Part shown: positions 39,501-44,470 of the stretch, in pieces | How positions within the stretch are numbered: position 1 is the first letter of the stretch | How the letters are laid out: every line of letters begins with the position of its first letter | IMG/VR virus record: IMGVR_UViG_3300035698_019624 | Location: 1-44,470 of that record | Strand: one strand, 5' to 3' | Length of the DNA stretch: 44,470 nt | Source of the DNA: a virus | Made by a program: the position numbers and the translations under genes | The notes under the pieces: model-generated | Databases searched by the model: none | The model's input: only the letters and a program-made list of their open reading frames with translations | Told to the model about the DNA's origin: nothing

Positions 39501-42500
39501 ATTGTCAGGAAAAGATTTAGCTAATAATCAATTAGGTGGAGGTATAATTGGTGGTGTTTTAGTTGGTGCTGGTGCTGTTGGTTTAGCAGCTTTAGGTGTT
39601 ATTAGTGCTCCTTTGATATTAGCTGGTGTTGCTATAGGTGCATTAGCAGGTGCTGCTATTGGTGGTTATAATTATGTTAAAAATAATAATAAAGAAAAAT
39701 TAACAAAATCTATATATGAAAAACCTAAACAAAAAGAATTTAAAGATTCAGTAAGAATTGAATCAACTCAACAAACTCCTGTTAAACCTTTATCTCAAAA
39801 TAATAGTAAAACATCTAAAGGATTTTTTACACCGTTATTAGAGTATGTTTTTGGTTCTCCTGCTCAAGCTAGTGAGTTGAATACAATAAAAAATATTCAA
39901 CAAAAAACAACAGATAGAAAAGCTTCATATAAAGAATTAATTCCAGTTAAATCTTCTTATAAGAAAGTATTTAAATCTGAATCTAAAAAGCAAAAAAATG
40001 CTGCTGATTCTATTGGAAATTTCTTAACTAAAATTACTAATTCTGCTGTTAAATTTTTCCTTAAAGCAAAAGATGCTTTAATGAATTTAGTTCAAGCAGG
40101 GTCAGATGCTGCTAGTAATGTTATTCAAGGTGGAGTAAATTTAGTAACTGGAGTTGCTGATACAGCCTTAGATATTGCTTCTGGCGGTTCAGTTGGTGCT
40201 GGTCGTATTCCTATTTTAAGTGGTGAATATAGTTCTTTAAATAAACTTATTCCACAACTTGCTAGTAATAAATATTTTAAGACTGATACTGAAGATGGTA
40301 GATCTAGAATGGTTATAGCTGTCAGTATTGGTGCTACAGAAGCTTTTGGAGCAGGTCAGACTGGTACTGATTTCTTTACTAGAAGAGGTGGTACTGGCAA
40401 CAATATGAAAGGACTTGCTCAATACAATTTAGCTTACCATTCTTCTTTTATTGATACTCCAGAAAAATACAAAGACTACCTAGGACAACATTTGTCTGGA
40501 GAACGAGTATTACCAAATAGTCAAAGTGCTGGTAATCCTGGCAAAAGATTGAGTGATGCAATTAAATCCGGAGAAGTAAAATCTGGTCCTGATTTAGAAA
40601 GGTTTTTAAGAAAAATTCAACTAGGTGGTTCGAATTGGCAAGGTTTAGATGATGGTTGGAAGCGTAATCCTGGTCTATCTAATCAATTATTTAATTATTT
40701 AAAATCTCCTCCTGCTCCTTCAATTGTTAGAAATGATAAAGTTTCTAACACTGCTTCTGGTTCATCTGTTGCATCTGGTGTTTCAAAAGGTCCATTGTTT
40801 GGATATGCTAGTCCTTCAGCTACACAGAATTGGTCTCAAGTATTAAATGGTTCTGTTACTCCTGGACAAAGTTTAAAAGCTTCAAGAGGTGGTGGTTCTA
40901 GACTGCATAATGGAATTGACTTTGATGGTACAGAAGGTTTGTCTTCCAACGATTTAGTTAATGTTATGTTTCCAGGTTCGGTTGTAACAACTGCCGCTTG
41001 GGGAGCTGGAGGCTATGCAGACCAAGGTGGTGGAAGAAGTAATGCAATACAAATAAAATCTGCTTTACCTGGTGGAGGTTCTTTTTATATGGATTATGGA
41101 CACATGAAAGAATCTACTTTTAAAGTTAAAACAGGATCACAAGTTGCTGCAGGACAAAATTTGGCAAGATTATCTGTTAATGATGAAGCTAGTCAAGGCG
41201 GACATTTAGATTTGAAATTGCAAGTTCCTACTAGTTTTGCTAACAAACAAGGTTTTAGCCAAGGTTCAAGAGGAAAAGTTGAAGGATATACATATGTTGA
41301 TGTAAAACAATTTATGTCTTGGTATCAAAAACAAGTTGATGCCAAACCTGTAGTTTCAACTAGTGTACCTAATGCTTTAGTTAAAACACAAGGAAACATT
41401 TCTGCTAATGTTGTTGCAAACAAAGTTGGTAGTAAAAAAACAGCTACTGTTGCTCAATCAGGAAATGTTGCTCCTGCTTCTGGAACTGTTAAAACTACAA
41501 AAGCACCTACTGTTTCTAACGCAAGAGTTATTACAGCAACTCCTTATGATGTTATTAGCTTTAGTGGACAAACTAATAATTCTGGAGTTCGTGGTAATTT
41601 TGTTGTTAAGAAATACGAAGATGTAAGTCCTCACTGGAATGGTAGTGGTGGTTATACAACTTACAAACGAGATTCTAGATTTAAAACTGGGTGGAAATCA
41701 ATGGTTGGTGATCTCCAAGTATCTGACCTTGCTTTGTACAGAAATGATAACGAAAATGTAGAAGTAAGAGCCGCAGCTAGTGGTACTGTTGTTTCTGCTG
41801 GTGGTTCTTATGGGCTTGTTGGTATTAAAACATCAAGTGGAGAAGTTGTACGAATGCTTCACAATACTGGAATAACAGTTGCTGTTGGTCAAAAAGTACA
41901 ATTTGGTCAAATTGTAGGACGACAAGGAGATGCTGGTACTGGTAATGGTGCATATCACGTTCACTTAGAAGCTTCTGACGCTACTACTAAACGTTATGTT
42001 GAAGCACTTGTATCTGGAACGTATAAAGACACTGATATCGGGGCTGGGTCAATTAATCCAGATGGAACTTCTATAGTTAGTGGCGGTAGTTCAGGTACTA
42101 AAGCAATGGAAGAAAATACTAATAGTTCTTTAGGTTCAAGAATTGTTCGAAGTATTACTGGTTTTCTTAAAGGCTTTATGGTATTTAATGTATTTAAAGC
42201 AGTCGCTGCTTTAGGTAATTTTGCTGCTAATAAAGTTATGTTAACTAACGGAGCTTCTGGTGCTAACAGAGTAAAAAAACGTGGTGAGCGACCAATGAGA
42301 GAATTACTTAATGCTTGGGGTGCATATGCTCCTGCAAGACAAGAATCGTCTCTTAATAATGGTTCTCCTAGTATTGTTAATAGAACGTCTCAAACAGCTC
42401 AACAAACTGTTCCATTAACAACACAAGTTCCTAACATGCCTGGTGCGTCAGACGATCAACGATGGGCTATACGAACAATACAAGCAGCTCAAAGAATTGG

Positions 42501-43386
42501 TGTTAGTCCAAAAGATTTAATGGCTGTTATGTATTTTGAATCTGATTGGATTCCTAATAACAGTAACAATGTTAATCCTAACAATAGAGATGCTTCAGGT
42601 GCTGCTGGGCATATTGGCTTAATTCAATTTGGTCCTGATTATAGAAGAACTAAAGGAATAAGCAAAGCTCAGATTGGTAAAATGGATAGAGTTCAACAAA
42701 TGGATTTAGTTGAAGATTATCTATTAAATTACGTTGCAAACGGAAGACGCGATGTTTATCAAAAAGGTGGAGTTAAAGCTTTATACGGTGCAATTCTAGC
42801 AGGAGATGCTAGTGGAAGATTTAACGATTCAAAAGACGAATACGGCACATCTGTAAATAATGCTGTAGGACGGATGAACAGTAAAGTTGGTAATAAAGCA
42901 GATATATTGTTAAATTCAGTTGGATACAATAGTAAAACTGGAACTTTCAATGTCCCAAAAGCTCCTAAACCACCTGCTGCTGAACAAGTTAAAAGAGTTG
43001 TAAAATCTGATGGTAAGCAAGCACAAGCAGAAATAAATAAAATAGTTGCTTTTACTCTAACTGACACACCTCAAGCTATTAATGTTTTAAATCAATTGAC
43101 TACATCTTTTGAAACAGCTATGGTTTCTGTTAATACTAAGAAACAATTAACTGGTGCTATAAAAGTTATAATTCCAGATGTTGAACAAATTGCTTTAGCT
43201 GACACTGCTGTCAACGGAGTTATGAATACTGAGGTTAATACTAATGTTATTGATAATAATGGAAGAATTAAAATTAATTTTAATAAAGAAGCAGGATATA
43301 TTGCTTCTAACTGGAAACAAATAACTGGAGCTGACAGTATAAGTGAATATCAGAACATGGAAACAGGTCTGACAGAAAATGCTTAA
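27550..43386 (+). CDS. Giant 5278-aa tape-measure-like multi-enzyme virion protein
   Basis: A single uninterrupted frame of about 580 kDa. In order: PLD-like domain (20-300); a long helical, Lys/Ser-rich body with hydrophobic segments near 996-1016, 1090-1112, 1371-1388, 1402-1416, 1467-1483, 1891-1912 and 2276-2308; HELGH zinc motif (2729-2733); KLP repeats (3227-3347); glycine-zipper modules (about 2990-4044); a lysozyme-like segment (4225-4385); two M23-like domains (4440-4565, 4725-4824); an SLT-like domain (4970-5107). Hydrophobic segments and C-terminal wall hydrolases are typical of tape measure proteins that are ejected into the host. No other tape-measure candidate lies between tube and baseplate. 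Tape-measure identity is inferred. A separate giant ejected or adsorption protein is the alternative. Confidence 0.75.
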   Translation: MGTVYDFRENDKRTREFISGAPRNSLTATLYEWSKTSTPDFSNAKGIIVNTGNISAKEYQARINSLNSKKVNFRTFGTAGGDQRLHAKTYATDTEALISTGNFSDSATRFSDTYAARKESNKLNQVNISYKTNDKDLVSKIRQFHSNLFAGKPTNSSSNFLVGANTNYAVKSSIEEAQPNSDITLVSAYTNDISIFGALAGAVKKGSNVTLITTLNSNIKTSPSNPVYEDIRGNLLERLQASGVNVLAQRADDPLLIHAKALNIKNSSGEVSYLGSSNITNPSMSEDSYDVLVKLLDTDASEAGKIIRSIKNIDLIKPDLRRSKVKKHSQKKAKPFSGIELRTLSAGTDSLYSSNINHEWHNADGNLAISKHEDAMPYFPTALPDKFLQQMARSGGRSTMYQDLYKARTGEEAGSGIRALDEQMSNLGLGLGLNQAIGVDVYKTGRGVLGSVLSGVGRSLDFLFGDPYYEESEALRKGKKEGSVKKFLGIASTNKKDNEGSFESLINQTYDMAVGVSQAIAVYAAVNMPLQHALAKLEQETVNSLLASPDTNRKWHGARTKFEGMQRRVIFGNRLGEKISDLVNTNKDVTSNLLDSLVNQKGKYASAAVETVADNYLHGIQMLSFEDNVGVLSMSNKIREFDQFRFANILKPIFQTINPYEVGSQDDTLVQMSLNKIQEIAGHKLSLSSKVSESSLLGRQTYVKNIGESRVGEIAKSMDRLGALLPLNIAYWSPAIRNTLGLPKFDPSKNMTWRDIFSIEEVTKYVPKFYSAISNTLINPLAIVDGVKSIGNSKGIKTNLKEFVNKAFPIIKTVPKAYKLWSQQRQVNKQLKSLTDLAPSLKYSVNFDGLNNLSDVYDTAEQSYKTLSSQLNSFSSNKGIKLFQENQLNLTQKTTGYLSGRNLNIDGLINHPLLDKTLPKYAAKRIKRAGSVEQLKASKFKSLLGTVGLVLLTDLATDNFLLQSGSDLITQLKAKKELETKDGTVAQFQFDGKAPGAFALSVGLAAGISTGFLIPKVVDSKLNFGMNLNSEELDSGFMAAKSTIEKVGTSAQVGNPANFVGKLTKARADYSELIQGFGRHKTIKFNKNLAITAGLTSALFTSLAFKGAAGIANALFNRNKGVNLDSVGALMSATTEKLLVDSQATAKTNQDWSDVALGKLIAEKNLLKKQDGNNSVYSTAAQITTPFFQVAGLMKMDEQANKAVFSIGFQLAPVLGLGFSPILPFGYKIDPKRIDKNKTDQSNFADKFGLPGQIISGVFNIGGNITYEKDSPIINNIEFIGLAALASAYNRPVTRVGRALIDKLPRGVQADLYLLGKQTKSIRKYTSGAMNLSRSMAEGITVLPFVAAHGTAQAVTKVFGKMASNNIFKKVLTGFIAYSVASVMSGVPENEETDVKSQIQKMIPAGIGIAAIVSVNKVLSLSPINSSRFIRTALPFYLAASLGRLMSDNDSGYTQKKFSPYEQFNAFIGSGLIFGGLLHSSGAFARTDDITDTLLFKYSSKKRNKVLREVMSELEPEKIISVTKHLGKLMPTKGFKRIKADDNLLKSLSLETLVQRTSLYESKEVTEGVLRHGKIKAFTARLRSAGKAYATLTLGSSLIANLLNDSQLESLYKVPIIGQVVRLFSGVDPSNNISGKKRTNRLQSFVSKVLKTATLGILDFDKATGAYQDKSDPFLAVFGGLGASFREGGRTTEYFQVASPFSDLSFSSYKIGKMAASGSITNMEVLAKGTPAGLNANQALRLRIARLRGATPRKDKMQIDKVLSEYALESLTSSGIKRSINVQNFLVKNLAQQRPSEIGLDMYREGLVTGSVSSKVMKGSRLKRIFDPLSTLKGSFTTNSKRPETKDATISTIDDWAETGLWKEKMVNSEVLRGLTNPLTIANKLNFPAAYIPVAALVIGSTALALMESFSSLANIGAKQSLIDLANDSKIFNSRPVTNKKKFVFTSFIEAATNKMSVIQIDLTKLDNVGYVFGLDADNALSELVESNSPRKLASTVSNAYSKHLGSVNRFFKDNFSAELNKNLVESFNPNVFKNNVREQLTTNLSKSFNRTSIKTARGRVSYYDSVFGGNSKINPSLDKYVTYLMDGSEEFQGITSAIDEVLEYAKESYKGNAPVGSEMFVKRRVELLDVFEKTTGFKSFVETIERPLTGEYNLSTNEIENIKSFKSGTEINEASYKSIKEARNSMKLVNEADYAVNSNKSKIYRFGLESNVSWSQKGIGSVLDAGKGASILLGQYVEKIVPAYEIIEGASLALDKSKPDYLRQSGGESAIRSFVTTAISVGISAGLTFLGLPAFASLAIGVTSMMGFQLLTGMNKTLRDSQDNFVKGFSNLVFKPVKTIAKVFKPLGLDNAFETVAGTILAPFGGAISLMAKAINSFTSSVTGPLLAEMIQGMDKASPWQQMLGQIFLPQTAYTAEANSRFSKRATLVNTIKQSTKIGGIPELYSEINGGAYYDSSRHFIDDATKNKVYGQSYAGGGRILSSFLSTGIRMSNIMRMSLERKRFLSDHFVVGSAITRMNTPHEPNISGMMGMSGLLLAFANKKRIFKALGKVGTAGISRFDSVMKSSMGISPKAFIDKAINLKTLAQEVLVTKKPKFIPDSFKGGHLGHKVAYKFNNFLEGIKFNLKASVESLFQKSKVLSYSANTVEVATEASKNFERLSGQLFGSAKGMAQVNAPKGFSTYASLEQSGMYNIKKNAIRLSSTTEYGLGSSFVNKVFKSKSEFIALHELGHSYDSLTGVRLGLGNINSIGNQGRLNNKQIREVVRGMARDSVIQYASGNKLSKKLISKIYRDEVSASTRALVQMNSNNSEDLGLLLNKLAQEGKVSNIKEFKQLVKNTSSENVKDSGIRFLQKKLNITVGPELKGLMKSAGTVKEKLFASVSYKKFLGNSNVKNTFLNRSKSHIGDFSSSLLKEQFNDLLSKPTKNQHIFVTAIDKAFRASVVAGSGTVVGKDLIKGSLIEGTKDVYSMINKPLINTTRNLNARLGRLGLNLFDVLDVGFTGLDLMLGQESVNQARNVNKDLSVLYRQSGARGLVSNRTSIMKSLEDSKSNQLGALTGNLFGVSGSLLSPNPIYGLVGGAAATAFGLIGFGGLNKYLANRDYERALQGHGTYDPIQSQGLYLRSHRGFEQANAVGNALFEAPRSFMGKQLTKVAKFGKKHVLPILSKVGKVFDSLLNVGLTGVTGGVMAAIGTSIISTIGSATLLAVKSGKAISRSIKNISKLSNFKLPDFGNFKLPKFNMSLLSKLSNIKNIKIPNILKNFKLPSINFSNFKIPGIDFSKLKIPNINFGNIKLKLPKINLDFLKNIKMPSLDKLRSFKLPDFNIFKNIKLPGFDKLKNFKLPKMSGGKLGQFIKNAPGKLFSIYKDFFSTNISFNKLKNVNFKGLVDKDNLKYQYWLWSNTTKSGRGVKSSLDKAGRVLSSAKFKLEDAAASLMNPNTYKSIKDAAINSMFTINSKAGKAFNSLKYSLSRGVSKVRNFNRSMNFGFVNKATSRLKSGVNKVSSSLKNAYTVASTVLRNSTNIDNYRYQYWLWANTSKSSKLLTKAGSTINDLFTNGMDLVGKSINRIKPGGVFKTVKSIGTKLATSLKDLSSRLPKFNLSSAVDKASMLGKKLLTGATKVVSSSFGSLASRSLSFASKLYKPILNFGIRAETAAIKKINRFVPSIGRTLAIKGFKETLIDAISPLIDITTFGSGVLEISQLNKKSTLADVEQAYAKASGAKGSLVGSILGFTAGGGFGDFIGSLAGNLIGSSFNKAKLRFDTKDFGAATILEDQVKPLIRDSALAYQVGKNVSTKLVKPLTGMYLSSLRQKAGLQTLAKSAQGSRALLNKGINPNQFKLARHEKLILNINNSGKSAFAKQVAKASTRLKSVGGTAGQRVISKTLRAGGKIGKTAVKAFSLLSPVIDTYLIGSGYNKLRNAETQAEFVSGNRRMMGSSGSLAGAVIGGSLLGPIGAIAGSLIGDFAGNMYGEYIGKEAHRKRLSGKDLANNQLGGGIIGGVLVGAGAVGLAALGVISAPLILAGVAIGALAGAAIGGYNYVKNNNKEKLTKSIYEKPKQKEFKDSVRIESTQQTPVKPLSQNNSKTSKGFFTPLLEYVFGSPAQASELNTIKNIQQKTTDRKASYKELIPVKSSYKKVFKSESKKQKNAADSIGNFLTKITNSAVKFFLKAKDALMNLVQAGSDAASNVIQGGVNLVTGVADTALDIASGGSVGAGRIPILSGEYSSLNKLIPQLASNKYFKTDTEDGRSRMVIAVSIGATEAFGAGQTGTDFFTRRGGTGNNMKGLAQYNLAYHSSFIDTPEKYKDYLGQHLSGERVLPNSQSAGNPGKRLSDAIKSGEVKSGPDLERFLRKIQLGGSNWQGLDDGWKRNPGLSNQLFNYLKSPPAPSIVRNDKVSNTASGSSVASGVSKGPLFGYASPSATQNWSQVLNGSVTPGQSLKASRGGGSRLHNGIDFDGTEGLSSNDLVNVMFPGSVVTTAAWGAGGYADQGGGRSNAIQIKSALPGGGSFYMDYGHMKESTFKVKTGSQVAAGQNLARLSVNDEASQGGHLDLKLQVPTSFANKQGFSQGSRGKVEGYTYVDVKQFMSWYQKQVDAKPVVSTSVPNALVKTQGNISANVVANKVGSKKTATVAQSGNVAPASGTVKTTKAPTVSNARVITATPYDVISFSGQTNNSGVRGNFVVKKYEDVSPHWNGSGGYTTYKRDSRFKTGWKSMVGDLQVSDLALYRNDNENVEVRAAASGTVVSAGGSYGLVGIKTSSGEVVRMLHNTGITVAVGQKVQFGQIVGRQGDAGTGNGAYHVHLEASDATTKRYVEALVSGTYKDTDIGAGSINPDGTSIVSGGSSGTKAMEENTNSSLGSRIVRSITGFLKGFMVFNVFKAVAALGNFAANKVMLTNGASGANRVKKRGERPMRELLNAWGAYAPARQESSLNNGSPSIVNRTSQTAQQTVPLTTQVPNMPGASDDQRWAIRTIQAAQRIGVSPKDLMAVMYFESDWIPNNSNNVNPNNRDASGAAGHIGLIQFGPDYRRTKGISKAQIGKMDRVQQMDLVEDYLLNYVANGRRDVYQKGGVKALYGAILAGDASGRFNDSKDEYGTSVNNAVGRMNSKVGNKADILLNSVGYNSKTGTFNVPKAPKPPAAEQVKRVVKSDGKQAQAEINKIVAFTLTDTPQAINVLNQLTTSFETAMVSVNTKKQLTGAIKVIIPDVEQIALADTAVNGVMNTEVNTNVIDNNGRIKINFNKEAGYIASNWKQITGADSISEYQNMETGLTENA
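27607..28470 (+). other. PLD (HKD)-like domain at the N-terminus of the giant protein
   Basis: Two half-motifs are present. The first is His86-x-Lys88-x4-Asp93 with Asn102 in a TGN turn. The second is His258-x-Lys260 followed by GSSN at 275-278, with Lys265 where the Asp usually is. Spacing of about 170 residues is normal for the two HKD lobes of a phospholipase D-superfamily enzyme. The catalytic His and Lys are intact in both. The family includes lipases and nucleases, and the substrate cannot be told from sequence. Confidence 0.8.
35698..35980 (+). other. HELGH zinc-metallopeptidase-like region inside the giant protein
   Basis: His2729-Glu-Leu-Gly-His2733 follows a short strand (EFIAL) and is followed by SYDSLTG, the classical HExxH helix. 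Sixty-two residues later, YRDEVSASTRA places Glu2795 in a helix, a plausible third zinc ligand of the gluzincin type. It lies mid-protein rather than in the C-terminal hydrolase block. Confidence 0.65.
37228..37590 (+). repeat. KLP repeat tract (eleven copies) in the giant protein
   Basis: Residues 3227-3347 contain eleven copies of K-(L/I/M)-P-x-(F/I/L), mostly preceded by NF or NI (for example NFKLPDF, NFKIPGIDF, KLKIPNINF). Spacing is about 8-16 residues and the tract has almost no acidic excess. The DNA repeats words such as TTTAAATTACC. The strict K-hydrophobic-P register suggests a regular extended or solenoid structure. Confidence 0.85.
37729..38173 (+). repeat. Duplicated YQYWLW segment in the giant protein
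   Basis: The segment (L/Y)(K/R)YQYWLW(S/A)NT(T/S)KS occurs at residues 3394-3408 and again at about 3528-3542, 134 residues apart, each followed by a basic helical stretch. This indicates an internal duplication of a roughly 130-residue unit. Function is unknown. Confidence 0.75.
40222..40704 (+). other. Lysozyme-like segment in the giant protein
   Basis: Residues 4225-4385. A helix carrying GATEAFG (Glu4264) is followed by a Gly/Asn-rich loop (GGTGNNMKGLAQYN) and a helical C-terminal part. This resembles goose-type lysozyme or transglycosylase folds where a Glu ends a helix ahead of a 'G-l-x-Q-y' element. It begins after an AxA stretch (AQAS, 4105-4108). The call is tentative, based on layout next to the M23 and SLT domains. 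Confidence 0.4.
40867..41244 (+). other. M23 peptidase-like domain 1 (giant protein)
   Basis: Residues about 4440-4565. His4453-N-G-I-Asp4457 is the M23 HxGxD motif, His4518 lies in YGHMKE, and the closing motif reads GGHLDLKL with His4552. The usual last motif is HxH; here the second His is Asp4554. The fold looks complete, with TGSQVAAGQNLARL matching the M23 'V-x-x-Gq-x-i-g' turn. Confidence 0.72.
41722..42021 (+). other. M23 peptidase-like domain 2 (giant protein)
   Basis: Residues about 4725-4824. It has the M23 barrel pattern (VEVRAAASGTVVSAGG, VRMLHN, VAVGQKVQFGQIVGRQGDAG) and an intact terminal HVHLE (His4803, His4805). No HxGxD motif precedes it. The equivalent region has GDLQVSD without His. 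Confidence 0.75.
42457..42870 (+). other. SLT/lytic transglycosylase-like domain (giant protein)
   Basis: Residues about 4970-5107. A helix ending MAVMYFESDW supplies the ES motif with catalytic Glu4997. It is followed by SGAAGHIGLIQF, whose GLIQF lies at 5023-5027, as in Slt-type transglycosylases. The domain would cleave the glycan strands of peptidoglycan during entry. Confidence 0.85.
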
Positions 43387-43424
43387 ATTCAATACACTTA
43401 AATAAGTAAAAGAAAATAATAAAT

Positions 43425-43793
43425 ATGAGCGCAGTTAATCAAGGTTTACCAATTTCGGGAAGTGCTAACGGGCTGCCAATTGCTCTTGTAGCAGCAGCAC
43501 AGCCAGGTACTTTAATTCATACATCTTCTTCCGTTTCTGATGATTATATTTGGTTGTGGGCAGTTAACGCAAGCGACTTTAACTGCGTATTAGAAGTATA
43601 TAAAGGCAATGCTATTTTAGGATACTCCTTAGATAACACAGTTATTCTTACTCCTAAAAGTAATAAACAATTAATTGAACCTGGTATTTTAACTAATGGT
43701 GCTATTGAAGTTAGGGGATTTGTTACTTTAAACAGCCTATCTCAACGAGCAAATGTTTTAGTTTCTGGGTTTGCTCACAGGAGACTTGATTAA
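43425..43793 (+). CDS. Small beta-sandwich virion protein next to the fibre gene
   Basis: A 122-aa protein. Its pattern, NGLPIALVAAAQPGTLIHTSSSVSDDYIWLWAVN, then VLEVYKG, then IEPGILTNGAIEVRGF, resembles small phage proteins commonly encoded just before tail-fibre genes ('GtliHta', 'DeiWLyAvN', 'PGl.l.ng'). Their exact role is not known to me. It ends in TAATG overlap with the fibre start, with AGGAG upstream. Confidence 0.7.
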   Translation: MSAVNQGLPISGSANGLPIALVAAAQPGTLIHTSSSVSDDYIWLWAVNASDFNCVLEVYKGNAILGYSLDNTVILTPKSNKQLIEPGILTNGAIEVRGFVTLNSLSQRANVLVSGFAHRRLD

Positions 43794-44470
43794 TGAGTAA
43801 TCGTAGAGAATTTTCAGTATTAAATTTAAATAAAAATTTTGTATTTACTGGTAATTATAGTTCTAGTACTATTTATCAGAAAAACGAAGTTGTTATTTTT
43901 AACGGTCAAATGTGGTTGTATTTTAATGAAGCTCCTTTAGCTAACATTGAACCAAATATTGTTAACGTTACTTCGTGGCAAAGTATTGATGGTAATAGTA
44001 AAGTTTTAAGCGGTATATTAACTGCTAGACCTATTGCAATTAATAGTAATTCAGGAAGGACATATTATGCTACAGATACGCAAGAATTATATTTATCTAG
44101 TGGAAGTTCTTGGACTACTATAGCTAGAGTTGCACCTGCTTCTAATACAGTTCCTGGATTAGTGCGAGTATTTAACAATAATGTTAATCCAGTAGTTTAT
44201 AGAACAGAAACTACAGACACTCTGTTATCAGGAAAAGCTAATATTGGTGCAAATACTGATATTACTAGCCTTAGTTCAACAACTGATATTACTAGTACTA
44301 ATATTACTAGTACTAATTTAACTTTAACAACTGGTAATCTTAATTCAACCCCTTCAACTGCTGACCCTGGAACTAGAATAATTAATAAAGCTTTTTCTGA
44401 TGCAAGGGCATTAGCTTTTGTTAACTCTAACATGAGGTTTACTAACGATTTCTATTTAGGAGTTTCACCA
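43793..44470 (+). CDS. Tail fibre protein, N-terminal part (runs off the window)
   Basis: The open frame from ATG 43793 continues for 226 codons to the last base without a stop. Residues 17-66 (FTGNYSSSTIYQKNEVVIFNGQMWLYF... SWQSI) look like a small carbohydrate-binding-type domain: 'Y...Y..gd.V.y.g..w' closing on a Trp. From about residue 140 there is a Thr/Asn/Ser-rich shaft with the tandem TDITSTNITSTN, then an ADPGTRIINKAFSDARAL helix. It is translationally coupled to the preceding gene. Receptor binding is inferred; the tip lies outside the window. Confidence 0.8.
   Translation, partial: MSNRREFSVLNLNKNFVFTGNYSSSTIYQKNEVVIFNGQMWLYFNEAPLANIEPNIVNVTSWQSIDGNSKVLSGILTARPIAINSNSGRTYYATDTQELYLSSGSSWTTIARVAPASNTVPGLVRVFNNNVNPVVYRTETTDTLLSGKANIGANTDITSLSSTTDITSTNITSTNLTLTTGNLNSTPSTADPGTRIINKAFSDARALAFVNSNMRFTNDFYLGVSP
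44285..44320 (+). repeat. Short tandem repeat in the fibre shaft
   Basis: The unit ATTACTAGTACTA recurs in tandem, encoding (D/N)ITSTN repeats in the fibre shaft. It is in frame and could expand or contract without breaking the protein. Confidence 0.6.

Larger units (their letters stand above)
36520..39681 (+). repeat. Repeated glycine-zipper modules in the giant protein
   Basis: Three similar blocks begin with a (L/I)-D-(V/I/T) helix and a Gly-rich turn. They then have a 40-60-residue spacer and a G-x3-G zipper with 'GSLxGxxxG'-type spacing. They lie at residues about 2990-3110, 3687-3761 and 3905-3981. A fourth pure zipper follows at about 3996-4044 (LGGGIIGGVLVGAG onward). Such segments often insert into membranes or oligomerise. 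Confidence 0.6.

Noticed and set aside
42759-43067. 102-codon minus-strand open frame at the end of the giant gene
   Set aside because: Completely inside the coding region with no promoter or ribosome site, and low-complexity composition.

Overview
The window is a strongly AT-rich, densely packed block of late genes from a tailed bacteriophage with a contractile tail (myovirus morphology). The evidence is a tail sheath followed by a tail tube, a baseplate gene series, a large terminase subunit, a very large tape-measure-like protein with cell-wall-degrading domains, and the start of a tail fibre. Overlapping TAATG/ATGA junctions and AGGAG-type ribosome sites at several genes fit a bacterial host, but nothing in the sequence identifies that host. 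Some 44 kb of almost purely tail genes, with portal and capsid genes lying elsewhere, suggests a large genome. No tRNA, CRISPR array, insertion sequence, integrase or replication gene is visible.

Layout, left to right. (1) 1-2483: the tail end of an upstream gene, then two unrecognised structural-type genes (547 and 269 aa) just ahead of the sheath. (2) 2571-6270: sheath (932 aa), tube (262 aa) and a strong intrinsic terminator. (3) 6279-8081: a putative baseplate hub protein starting 8 nt after that terminator. (4) 8114-10989: an accessory island of four short genes with individual terminators: a GIY-YIG/T5orf172-type protein, a ribbon-helix-helix protein behind a perfect inverted repeat, a PD-(D/E)XK-like nuclease candidate, and a reverse-strand orphan. 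(5) 11054-24667: a tightly overlapping baseplate operon in broadly Mu-like order: OB-fold spike, a spike-like protein with an Ig-like domain, gp25/gp46-like, baseplate J/gp47-like, a gp48/tail-protein-I-like large protein, a gp8-like protein and several accessory tail proteins. (6) 24651-26435: terminase large subunit, embedded among tail genes and starting at TTG. (7) 26413-26982: a convergent deoxynucleotide monophosphate kinase-like gene on the minus strand. (8) 27032-43386: a small structural gene followed by a single 15.8-kb ORF encoding 5278 residues. (9) 43425-44470: a small beta-rich virion protein and the N-terminus of a fibre running off the window.

The standout object is the 5278-residue protein. 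It opens with a two-motif phospholipase D (HKD)-like domain and continues through many hydrophobic segments. It then has an internal HELGH zinc-peptidase motif, an unusual KLP-repeat tract and repeated glycine-zipper modules. It ends with a lysozyme-like segment, two M23-like domains whose motifs are each half degenerate, and an SLT transglycosylase-like domain. The most economical reading is a giant tape measure/ejected protein carrying a multi-enzyme entry machine. No other tape measure candidate lies between tube and baseplate, where one would normally be. All family assignments are from motif reading; no database search was run.
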